11,682 nucleotides of DNA from Phascolarctobacterium sp. (GTDB lineage: Bacteria; Bacillota; Negativicutes; Acidaminococcales; Acidaminococcaceae), in assembly GCA_022718015.1 (NCBI GenBank), contig JAIHZV010000017.1, positions 1 to 11,682 on the forward strand. The letters run 5' to 3'. How positions within the stretch are numbered: position 1 is the stretch's first letter; each line of letters starts with the position of its first letter. This document shows, in pieces, positions 1 through 6,220 of the stretch. Position numbers and translations under genes: made by a program. A model generated the notes under the pieces. It had not been told where the DNA came from and searched no databases. It saw only the letters and a list, made by a program, of their open reading frames with translations.

Positions 1-1991
1 AGGCAGATGCTGTAAGCATACAGGTTTTGGAAGAGGATGGTTGCCCAGGTCCATTTCTTGCTGTTCATTTCCTGGCTCATCGTGGAGATGGCCGCCAGAC
101 AAGGAGAATCGAGCAGGTTGAAGACCAGGAAGGTGAAGGCAGCTACAGCGTTCGGGAAGAAGGCCATAACAGCATTCCACAGGTCAGGCTCATCCTCAGC
201 CGCATCAGCAAGGCCTGCCAGAATAGCCATTGTGCTGACGATGGATTCCTTAGCAACAAAGCCGGAGAAGGCTGCTGCCACTGCCTGCCAGCTGTCGAAG
301 CCCAGGGGAGCAAAGATAGGAGCAAGACCGTTACCAATGTAAGCAACAAAGCTTTTTTCTGTATCAACCAAAGCGATAGAGCCCTCGTCGATACCATAGC
401 TTGCCAGGAACCACATAACTACGCAGCACAGGAAGATGATGGTACCAGCTTTTTTCAAGAAGCCGGATACGCGCTCCCAGGTATGCAGCAGAACGTTTTT
501 AGCAGCAGGCAGATGGTACGGCGGCAGCTCCATAACGAACGGAGCCGGATCACCGGCGAACAGCTCAGTCTTTTTCAGAATGATGCAGGCGGTGATGACA
601 GCGAAGAAGCCAACAAAGTACATAATCGGTGCCATATACCAGTCGCCGCCCATGATAGCGCCGGAAAGCAAGGCAATAACAGGAAGCTTAGCGCCGCAGG
701 GAATGAAGGTCGTGGTCATGATGGTCAGACGACGGTCCTTTTCATTTTCAATAGTACGGCTGGCCATAATGCCAGGAACGCCGCAGCCGGAGGAAATCAG
801 CAGAGGAATGAAGCTCTTGCCGCTCATGCCGAACTGACGGAAGAAACGGTCCATGATGAAGGCTACGCGAGCCATATAGCCGCAATCCTCAAGGAAGCTC
901 AGCATCAGGAAAACTATCGCCATCTGCGGAGCGAAGCCAATCGGTGCGCCAATGCCGCCGATGATGCCATCAACAACAAGGGATACCAGCCAATCCTCAC
1001 ATTCAGCAGCCTCCATGTGCTCCTGCACCCAAGGCTGAATCCATTCACCGAACAGCGTATCATTCGTGAAATCCGTTACGATAGTACCCACAGTATCGAC
1101 CGCGATGTAGTAAACAAGGAACATAACGATAGCAAAAATCGGCAGAGCCAGGAAACGGTTCGTAACAATGCTGTCGATTTTATCAGAGATTGTCAGGCCG
1201 GTCTGGCCTTTAACAACTGCCTTGCTCATCAGCTCGCCAATGTAGTTATAACGCTCATTGGTAATAATGCTTTCAGAATCATCGTCCATAGCTTCCTCGC
1301 AGGCAGCGATGATTTCTTCAATCTTCGCTTGCTCGCCTTCACTTAGGCCAAGGGCAGCAGCAATTTTCTGGTCACGCTCAAACAGCTTAACCAGCAGCCA
1401 GCGCTCGCTTGCGCCGTGCACCTTGTTGCCAGCCTCGCGTGCAATAGCGGTCAGTGCAGCCTCAACCTCGCTGCTGAAGCGCATATATTTCGGAGCAGCG
1501 CTACCAACAGCACTGATAGCCTTTTCTGCAGCCTCGCCGGTGCCTTCGCCCTGCAGCGCAGAGGTTTCTACGATAGCACAGCCCAGCTCAGCAGACAGCT
1601 TCTTAGTATCAATCTTATCACCATTCTTGCGAACGATATCAATCATGTTCAAGGCGATGGTTACAGGATAGCCCATTTCCATAACCTGCGTAGTCAGATA
1701 CAGGTTACGTTCGATGTTAGAGCCATCGACCAGATTCAGCACGCCGTCAACATCATTCTCCAGCAGATAGTTGCGGGATACAACCTCCTCCAGAGTGTAC
1801 GGAGACAGAGAATAAATACCGGGCAGATCAGTGATAATTACATCATCATGACCTTTCAGGCCGCCTTCTTTTTTCTCTACAGTTACGCCAGGCCAGTTGC
1901 CAACATACTGGTTGGAACCGGTCAAATCATTAAACATTGTTGTTTTGCCACAGTTAGGGTTACCAATCAGGGCAATCTTTATTTGCTTCAT
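1..1991 (-). CDS. feoB: FeoB ferrous iron transporter, G-protein/permease (partial at left edge)
   Basis: FeoB imports Fe(II) across the inner membrane; its cytosolic N-terminal GTPase domain controls the membrane permease. About 663 residues are visible and the C-terminus runs off the left edge. The start ATG (1989-1991) has a GGAGGA ribosome binding site 5-6 bases upstream. GTPase motifs: G1 GNPNCGKTT from residue 10, G3 DLPG at 55-58, G4 NMID at 115-118, G5 TSAL near 143. A helical linker (about 165-270) precedes the membrane part. The permease carries the FeoB hallmarks FLEDCGYMAR, GCGVPGIMASRT with ENEKDRR, and FIPCGAKLPV; the second Gate half has FSGFVAKES and later SPCLAAISTMS. It is the last visible gene of the feo operon, 13 bases after the second feoA. 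Most of the protein is present, so identity is very secure; only the tail is unseen. Confidence 0.97.
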   Translation of the reverse strand, partial: MKQIKIALIGNPNCGKTTMFNDLTGSNQYVGNWPGVTVEKKEGGLKGHDDVIITDLPGIYSLSPYTLEEVVSRNYLLENDVDGVLNLVDGSNIERNLYLTTQVMEMGYPVTIALNMIDIVRKNGDKIDTKKLSAELGCAIVETSALQGEGTGEAAEKAISAVGSAAPKYMRFSSEVEAALTAIAREAGNKVHGASERWLLVKLFERDQKIAAALGLSEGEQAKIEEIIAACEEAMDDDSESIITNERYNYIGELMSKAVVKGQTGLTISDKIDSIVTNRFLALPIFAIVMFLVYYIAVDTVGTIVTDFTNDTLFGEWIQPWVQEHMEAAECEDWLVSLVVDGIIGGIGAPIGFAPQMAIVFLMLSFLEDCGYMARVAFIMDRFFRQFGMSGKSFIPLLISSGCGVPGIMASRTIENEKDRRLTIMTTTFIPCGAKLPVIALLSGAIMGGDWYMAPIMYFVGFFAVITACIILKKTELFAGDPAPFVMELPPYHLPAAKNVLLHTWERVSGFLKKAGTIIFLCCVVMWFLASYGIDEGSIALVDTEKSFVAYIGNGLAPIFAPLGFDSWQAVAAAFSGFVAKESIVSTMAILAGLADAAEDEPDLWNAVMAFFPNAVAAFTFLVFNLLDSPCLAAISTMSQEMNSKKWTWATILFQNLYAYSIC

Positions 1992-2004
1992 CTTCGTCCT
2001 CCAC

Positions 2005-2226
2005 TTATTCTACAACGATATGCTCAGCTTCGCCGTTACGCAGCGTCAGCTCATAGCCGCGCACCGTAACCTCAACCGGGTCGCCAAGCGGTGCAACCTT
2101 GCGTACAAACACGCTCACACCCTTGGTCACGCCCATATCCATAATGCGTCTTTTTACTGCACCCTCACCAACGAGCTTGGTAACGGTGACGGTTTCGCCA
2201 ACAGGAACATCCTTTAATGTTTTCAT
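2005..2226 (-). CDS. feoA: FeoA family protein (second, FeoB-proximal copy)
   Basis: A 73-residue SH3-like FeoA protein, a small cytosolic accessory needed for FeoB-dependent Fe(II) uptake and thought to contact FeoB. The core carries the family pattern RRIMDMGVTKG, then RKVAPLGDP and VRGYELTLRNGEA, ending IVVE. An in-frame ATG 18 bases further upstream exists (2244), but a GGAGGG sequence (complement of 2231-2236) sits 4-5 bases before the ATG at 2224-2226, so the shorter start is chosen. It lies between another feoA (17-base gap) and feoB (13-base gap), so the three are surely cotranscribed. Length is normal for the family. Confidence 0.95.
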   Translation of the reverse strand: MKTLKDVPVGETVTVTKLVGEGAVKRRIMDMGVTKGVSVFVRKVAPLGDPVEVTVRGYELTLRNGEAEHIVVE

Positions 2227-2243
2227 AATACCCTCCAATTGCA

Positions 2244-2456
2244 TCAGATAAATATTTTGGCTGCCATCTGCTTGCTTAAAGCAATACGGGCATCCTTAAC
2301 ATTGACGATGAGATTACCGTCAATCTCGGAAATAACAGTTACAGCTGAGCCTTCAACAAAGCCCAGATTTGCCAGAAAACGTCTTGTTTCGTCTTTGCCA
2401 TGTACAGCACTGATTTTGTTAGTCTCGCCACGACGGGCCATCAATAAAGGCATCAT
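2244..2456 (-). CDS. feoA: FeoA family protein (first, promoter-proximal copy)
   Basis: A 70-residue FeoA-type protein, divergent from its downstream neighbour but with the same layout: an RRFLANLGFVEGS motif, then VTVISEIDGNLIVNVKD and RIALSKQMAAKI. It is predicted to be a cytosolic SH3-fold partner of FeoB. The start is one of two adjacent ATGs (2454-2456 or 2451-2453), placed 5-8 bases after a GGAGGG ribosome binding site; an upstream TTG is less likely because it overlaps that site. It is the first gene of the feo operon, preceded by a 5' leader of about 70 bases holding two palindromes. Two feoA copies in series before feoB are common in anaerobic Firmicutes; how the two divide the work is not established. 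Confidence 0.94.
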   Translation of the reverse strand: MMPLLMARRGETNKISAVHGKDETRRFLANLGFVEGSAVTVISEIDGNLIVNVKDARIALSKQMAAKIFI

Positions 2457-2474
2457 TTTTCCCTCCAAAAAAAT

Positions 2475-2490
2475 GTTAGCAGATACTAAC
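2475..2490. promoter_or_regulatory. Palindromic operator-like site in the feo 5' leader
   Basis: GTTAG-N6-CTAAC inverted repeat (5-base arms), about 20 bases upstream of the first feoA start and inside the predicted transcript. The half-site matches that of the stronger palindrome at 2510-2525, whose centre is 35 bases away. The TTAG/CTAA half-sites resemble those of DtxR-family iron/manganese repressors; binding is inferred. Confidence 0.55.
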
Positions 2491-2509
2491 TTTATACGAT
2501 TTTTAAACA

Positions 2510-2525
2510 GTTAGGCATTCCTAAC
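2510..2525. promoter_or_regulatory. Palindromic DtxR-family-like operator at the feo transcription start
   Basis: Perfect inverted repeat GTTAGG-CATT-CCTAAC (6-base arms, 4-base spacer), lying just downstream of the predicted -10 element (2536-2541), so a bound protein would cover the start of the transcript. TTAGG...CCTAA is the half-site pattern of IdeR/DtxR boxes, and an iron-responsive repressor here would suit a ferrous iron uptake operon. No regulator gene is present in the window. Confidence 0.65.
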
Positions 2526-2535
2526 CGCTAGAGAA

Positions 2536-2564
2536 AGTTTACGCCAGCTATAAATTTTTGTCAA
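2536..2564 (-). promoter_or_regulatory. Sigma-70-type promoter of the feoA-feoA-feoB operon
   Basis: On the minus strand, a perfect -35 TTGACA (2559-2564), a 17-base spacer and a -10 TAAACT (2536-2541). Transcription would begin near 2529, immediately before the palindrome at 2510-2525 and about 70 bases upstream of the first feoA. Confidence 0.75.
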
Positions 2565-2590
2565 GTATTTTTTTGAAATTCCTAGGCTAA

Positions 2591-2620
2591 TTTACAAAAA
2601 TAGTTAGCGTAGGCTGTCAA
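2591..2620 (-). promoter_or_regulatory. Possible second, upstream feo promoter with degenerate operator
   Basis: A second TTGACA (2615-2620) is followed after 18 bases by TGTAAA (2591-2596) on the minus strand. A degenerate GTTAG-containing element (2603-2618) overlaps its spacer and -35, and a CCTAGG palindrome with a CTAA half-site (2581-2590) follows. The layout echoes the main promoter, but the -10 is weak. It could instead be chance in an A/T-rich gap. Confidence 0.3.
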
Positions 2621-2660
2621 GTTTACAAAAAATTTGGGCTGACCATTTAGTCAGCCCAAA
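2621..2660 (-). terminator. Rho-independent terminator of the P-type ATPase gene
   Basis: A perfect 11-base-pair stem (TTTGGGCTGAC with GTCAGCCCAAA, 2633-2660) around a 6-base loop, followed on the minus strand by a T-rich run (complement of 2625-2632). It lies about 70 bases after the ATPase stop codon and insulates it from the feo promoters. Confidence 0.9.
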
Positions 2661-2727
2661 GAAACTGCCGTTTCACGTTAGTCTTAACATTTTCAAGAAA
2701 GATCCTGGCAAAAGCCCCTCTCTCCTG

Positions 2728-5700
2728 TTAGATTTTTTTGTAAAGGATACGAATAGAATTCAGTACGCACAGCAGCGACACGCCGGTGTCCGCGAAAACT
2801 GCTGCCCACATGGAGGCATAACCCATGAGGCCGGCAATCATGATGACAACCTTCACTGCCAACGCGAAGATTACGTTCTGCCAAGCTATAGCTCCGGTTG
2901 CACGCGCAATCGCAATAGCCTGCGGAATAGCCTTCACTTCGGAGTTCATGAAAACAACATCTGCCGCTTCAATTGCAGCGTCAGCACCGCTGCCCATAGC
3001 AGCGCCGGCATCCGCACCAGCCAGAACCGGCGCATCATTGATGCCGTCGCCAACGAACATAACCGGGCCGTACTTATTGCGCAGCATATTCAGCTCGCTG
3101 AGCTTATCCTGCGGCAGCAGCTGAGCACGCACCTCGTCGATGCCTGCAGCCTTCGCCACAGCCTGTGCTTCCTTCTGCGCATCGCCGGTCAGCATAGCCG
3201 TAACCAGACCTTGCTTCTTCAGGGAAGCAATGGCCTCCTTGGCATCCTCCTTCAGCGTATCATTAATCAGCAGCTGTCCCATATACAGGCCATTGTCTGC
3301 AACAAGCACCTCACTGCCGCTTTCGGTCGGCACATAGCCGCCATATTCTACATTAAAGCGCTCCAGAAGCTTTGTATTGCCGCACAGCACCTTGCGTTCG
3401 CCAAAGCTTGCAACCAAGCCTTCGCCGGCAATTTCTTCAAATTTATCAGGACGCACCAGCTCAATATTTTTAGCCTTCGCCGCCTCTACGATGCTCACAG
3501 CAATCGGATGGGTAGAAACAAGCTCTGCACTAGCGCACAGACGCAGCAGCTCATCCTCGCTCATGCCTTCAGCAGCATTAACCTTTTGCAGCACAAAGTT
3601 GCCCTTCGTAACCGTACCGGTTTTATCCATAACTACAGCAGCAATGTTTTTCAGTGCCTCCATAGCTACGCCGCCCTTGAAGAGAATGCCATACTTGGAG
3701 CCTGCGCCAATGCCGGAGAAGAATGCCAGCGGTACGCTCAGTACCAGTGCGCACGGACAGCTGATAACGAGGAAGGTCAGCGCAGTGTAAATCCATTTAT
3801 TCCAGTCGCCGGTAATCAGGGACGGAATCACAGCAGTCAGCACTGCGGCAGCAACAACGAACGGAGTATAGATACGTGCAAAGCGGGTAATAAAGCGGTC
3901 AATGGTCGGCTTGCTAGCAGCAGCATTTTCTACGCTGTCCAGAATACGCGTTACCATGGACTCCTCAAGCACCTTCTCAACACGAATTTTCAGCATACCA
4001 GAGGTATTTACGCAGCCGGAAACAACCTCATCGCCATATTGGCGCTTCACAGGTACAGGCTCACCCGTTACCGGAGATGTATCAACAAGGCTTACGCCAT
4101 CAATAACAACGCCGTCCAAAGGAATACGGTCGCCTACGCGCACCAGCAAAATATCGCCTACATGAGCATCAGCAGCAGGAATAACCTTCACCTCTTCGCC
4201 CACCAGCAGGTTGACAACCTCAGGACGCAGGTCGACAGCATCCATAATCTGTCCGCGGCTCTTTTCTACGGCACGCTGCTCAAAATATTCGCCTACGCGA
4301 TAGAAGAACATAACGCCAACAGCCTCTTCCCATGCTTGGATAGCAAACGCACCAAGCGTAGCAACAGTCATCAGGAAGTTTTCGTCGAACACATTACCCT
4401 TAGCGATATTCTTCAAGGCAGTCAGTACAATGCGGCCACCCAGCAGAATGTAAGCAAAAATCAAGAAGTACATATGGTACGCTTCCGGCACCAGACCAAG
4501 CCATTCGGTGATGATGAACACCGCACCGCCCAGTACGATTTCAATGATAGTCTGCTTTTCGCTGAGCTCAGAAAGGATACCGCCGGACTTCTTGCGCTCC
4601 TCCAGCTCCGGAGCCAGAGACGGCTTGCTTTCAGCCTCTACCAGCACAACGCCCTCTTCCACCTTATCAGTTACAGCCTGCATCTTCTCCAGCAGACCTT
4701 CATAGCTACCTGCACTTACACGCAGCTTCTTCGTGGTAAAGGTCAAAACTGCCTCATTGATTTCCGGCATAGCGTTCAGCGCACGTTCAATCTTTGCGCC
4801 ACAGTTAGCGCAATCCAGATTCTTCACCAGATAAACTCTGGATTTGCCGCCTAATTGCGGACGACGGTCGCGAGGAACAACCTCTACGTCAGACTCAATC
4901 GAGGTGCAGATTTTTTGAATCTCCGGCAGCAACGCTTCATGGTCAGCAGCGCTCAAACGCAGCTGCTTGGTAGCAAAGCTTACGTTGGCATAGGTTACGC
5001 CCGGCAGCTCTTTAATCTTGTATTCCATCTTCGCAGCACAGTTAGCGCAGCCAAGATTCTTCAATATATATACACGCTTCACCTTATCGGCATCCGGCAT
5101 ACGGCAGGTGCAATTTGCTAAGCTTTCGCCGCAAACATCGCAGTATTCTTCATGCGGATGGCAAATTTCGCACTCGCAGTCAGCGGGATGACCGGGAACG
5201 TGGTGCCCGTGGGTATGAGCGTGGTCATGATCGTGGCCGCAACCACATGCGTCGCCGTGCGCGTGGGAATGACCATGTTCATGCTCTTCATGCTCGTGGC
5301 CACAACCGCATGCATCGCCATGTGCATGGGAGTGCTCATGGGCATGACCATGTTCATGCTCTTCATGCTCGTGGCCACAACCACATGCGTCACCGTGTGC
5401 GTGGGAATGACCGTGTTCATGCTCTTCATGCTCGTGGCCACAACCACATGCGTCCCCATGCGCGTGGGAATGACCGTGTTCATGTTCTTCATGCTCGTGG
5501 CCGCAACCGCATGCATCGCCATGTGCATGGGAGTGCTCATGGGCATGACCATGTTCATGCTCTTCATGGTCATGTTTATGCTCATGGGTATGTCCGCAGC
5601 AGCAATCGTCGCCATGTACGTGCTCACCTGTGCCCTCATGGGTATGTCCGCAGCAGCAATCAGCACCATGCTCGCCTTCGTGAGCATGAGCATGATCATG

Positions 5701-5901
5701 GTCATGCTCATACTCGTCACCATGCGTATGCTTAGGCACATGTCCCATCGTCTGATGATTATGGTCCTTGCCACAATGGCCGCAGGTGCAGCCCTCCGGA
5801 TGCTTGCTGTAATCTTCTACGCTGTCGATACGACCATCAACATGCTGGTAAGCTCTTACATCGTCAGCACCATTACGGATATCTTCGAGATCTTTCTTCA
5901 T
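2728..5901 (-). CDS. P1B-2-type heavy-metal (Zn/Cd/Pb) exporting P-type ATPase with long His/Cys-rich N-terminus
   Basis: A 1057-residue ZntA/CadA-like inner-membrane pump that exports divalent soft metals using ATP. Order: His/Cys-rich repeat region (about 38-246, roughly 68 His and over 20 Cys), Cys-rich linker (242-266), HMA domain 1 with GCANC (Cys285, Cys288), HMA domain 2 with DCANC (Cys364, Cys367), then the core with eight likely membrane helices. Core motifs: TGEP at 612-615, CPC at 715-717 in helix 6, DKTGT with phosphorylated Asp759, HP at 798-799, GDGIND at 951-956. Lys1017 in helix 7 and Asp1038 in helix 8 are the residues that, with CPC, mark the Zn/Cd/Pb subgroup. The ATG at 5899-5901 is preferred over a GTG 12 bases upstream, because an AAGGTGG site lies 8 bases before it. 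Typical ZntA/CadA proteins are about 700-800 residues; the excess is the N-terminal extension. It is monocistronic, with its own promoter and terminator. Confidence 0.95.
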   Translation of the reverse strand: MKKDLEDIRNGADDVRAYQHVDGRIDSVEDYSKHPEGCTCGHCGKDHNHQTMGHVPKHTHGDEYEHDHDHAHAHEGEHGADCCCGHTHEGTGEHVHGDDCCCGHTHEHKHDHEEHEHGHAHEHSHAHGDACGCGHEHEEHEHGHSHAHGDACGCGHEHEEHEHGHSHAHGDACGCGHEHEEHEHGHAHEHSHAHGDACGCGHEHEEHEHGHSHAHGDACGCGHDHDHAHTHGHHVPGHPADCECEICHPHEEYCDVCGESLANCTCRMPDADKVKRVYILKNLGCANCAAKMEYKIKELPGVTYANVSFATKQLRLSAADHEALLPEIQKICTSIESDVEVVPRDRRPQLGGKSRVYLVKNLDCANCGAKIERALNAMPEINEAVLTFTTKKLRVSAGSYEGLLEKMQAVTDKVEEGVVLVEAESKPSLAPELEERKKSGGILSELSEKQTIIEIVLGGAVFIITEWLGLVPEAYHMYFLIFAYILLGGRIVLTALKNIAKGNVFDENFLMTVATLGAFAIQAWEEAVGVMFFYRVGEYFEQRAVEKSRGQIMDAVDLRPEVVNLLVGEEVKVIPAADAHVGDILLVRVGDRIPLDGVVIDGVSLVDTSPVTGEPVPVKRQYGDEVVSGCVNTSGMLKIRVEKVLEESMVTRILDSVENAAASKPTIDRFITRFARIYTPFVVAAAVLTAVIPSLITGDWNKWIYTALTFLVISCPCALVLSVPLAFFSGIGAGSKYGILFKGGVAMEALKNIAAVVMDKTGTVTKGNFVLQKVNAAEGMSEDELLRLCASAELVSTHPIAVSIVEAAKAKNIELVRPDKFEEIAGEGLVASFGERKVLCGNTKLLERFNVEYGGYVPTESGSEVLVADNGLYMGQLLINDTLKEDAKEAIASLKKQGLVTAMLTGDAQKEAQAVAKAAGIDEVRAQLLPQDKLSELNMLRNKYGPVMFVGDGINDAPVLAGADAGAAMGSGADAAIEAADVVFMNSEVKAIPQAIAIARATGAIAWQNVIFALAVKVVIMIAGLMGYASMWAAVFADTGVSLLCVLNSIRILYKKI
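5227..5568 (-). repeat. In-frame tandem repeats encoding His/Cys metal-binding modules
   Basis: Five copies of a unit beginning GDACGCGH and continuing with alternating His (HEHEEHEHGH then SHAH) lie inside the ATPase gene. Repeat starts are 21, 21, 25 and 21 codons apart (63 or 75 bases); the longer units contain an extra HEHS-type insert. The nucleotide copies are nearly identical, differing mainly at third positions. Just upstream in the protein, two related CCCGHTH modules (DNA about 5584-5660) precede the array. The lengths are multiples of three, so copy-number change would keep the frame. Confidence 0.9.
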
Positions 5902-5943
5902 TATATATACCACCTTTCTGCTTGAGGATAGTTACTTAGAGTT

Positions 5944-5965
5944 CATATGATTACTCATTCATATG
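5944..5965. promoter_or_regulatory. Inverted repeat in the ATPase 5' leader
   Basis: CATATGA and TCATATG arms (7 bases, perfect) around an 8-base spacer that itself contains ACTCAT, the half-site of the promoter palindrome at 6044-6059. It would lie about 55-75 bases into the transcript. It may be a second binding site for the same metal-responsive repressor or an RNA hairpin. Confidence 0.5.
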
Positions 5966-6024
5966 TTCTGTAAAAAATAATAGGAAAGACGAAACCGCCT
6001 TTCAGGAAATTCTTTGTTACCTAT

Positions 6025-6052
6025 ATTATAACACAAAAAACATATGAGTCAA
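6025..6052 (-). promoter_or_regulatory. Promoter of the heavy-metal ATPase gene
   Basis: On the minus strand, -35 TTGACT (6047-6052), a 16-base spacer and a consensus -10 TATAAT (6025-6030). The predicted start is near 6018, giving a leader of about 115 bases before the ATG. Confidence 0.75.
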
Positions 6053-6059
6053 TACTCAT
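6044..6059. promoter_or_regulatory. Operator-like palindrome overlapping the ATPase -35 element
   Basis: Perfect inverted repeat ATGAGT-CAAT-ACTCAT. The -35 hexamer lies within it, so a bound repressor would block RNA polymerase. Zn/Cd exporter genes are commonly controlled by ArsR/SmtB-family repressors (CadC, CzrA) that bind A/T-rich imperfect palindromes; assignment to that family is inference. No regulator gene is visible nearby. Confidence 0.55.
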
Positions 6060-6117
6060 CTGTGTATACATAGAAAATTTCTAAGAAAAATTTTCCTGCT
6101 AATAGTAAATTATCTTG

Positions 6118-6150
6118 AAAAAAGCAGGTGCGATACAAGACCACACCTGC
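6118..6150 (-). terminator. Rho-independent terminator of the ABC importer operon
   Basis: GCAGGTG pairs with CACCTGC (6124-6130 with 6144-6150) around a 13-base loop, followed on the minus strand by six T (complement of 6118-6123). It sits about 70 bases after the stop codon of the last ABC gene. Confidence 0.8.
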
Positions 6151-6220
6151 CAAGTGAATTGATGGAGAAGAATTAATTAATCAGAAACGCTATGCTTGCG
6201 CATATTGTTCTGGATATGCA

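Larger units (their letters stand above)
5902..6220. other. 319-base intergenic region between ABC operon and ATPase gene
   Basis: No gene is supported here. It holds, right to left, the ABC operon terminator (6118-6150), an A/T-rich stretch with a weak GAAAATTT/AAATTTTC inverted repeat (about 6073-6095), the ATPase promoter with its overlapping palindrome (6025-6059), and a 5' leader of roughly 115 bases carrying another inverted repeat (5944-5965). Confidence 0.7.

Noticed and set aside
27..1346. Plus-strand open frame of 439 codons
   Set aside because: Antisense to feoB, whose frame shows all GTPase and Gate motifs. The antisense product has no recognisable domain.
2661..2674. Short inverted repeat GAAAC-TGCC-GTTTC between the ATPase stop and its terminator
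   Set aside because: Five-base arms with no T run; likely chance next to the much stronger terminator stem.
3211..4854. Plus-strand open frame of 547 codons
   Set aside because: Antisense to the ATPase core. Long antisense frames arise here because the real genes avoid the codons that would give stops on the other strand.
5227..5568. Regular repeats considered as a CRISPR-like array
   Set aside because: Units are contiguous and coding, with no unique spacers; the frame continues through them into HMA domains and the ATPase core.
5118..5774. Minus-strand open frame of 218 codons rich in Met and Thr
   Set aside because: It lies in another frame of the ATPase gene, over the repeats; its Met-rich repeats are a by-product of the CAT-rich His codons.
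5152..5925. Plus-strand open frame of 257 codons encoding a Met/Phe/Leu-rich, membrane-like repetitive protein
   Set aside because: It is the exact antisense of the His/Cys repeat region of the ATPase; His codons (CAT/CAC) read backwards give Met and Val, which creates the false membrane-protein look. No ribosome binding site or family match.
5970..6005. Possible riboswitch-like structure in the ATPase leader (AAAG..CG/CG..CTTT stem)
   Set aside because: The stem is short and mismatched and no known riboswitch consensus was recognised.
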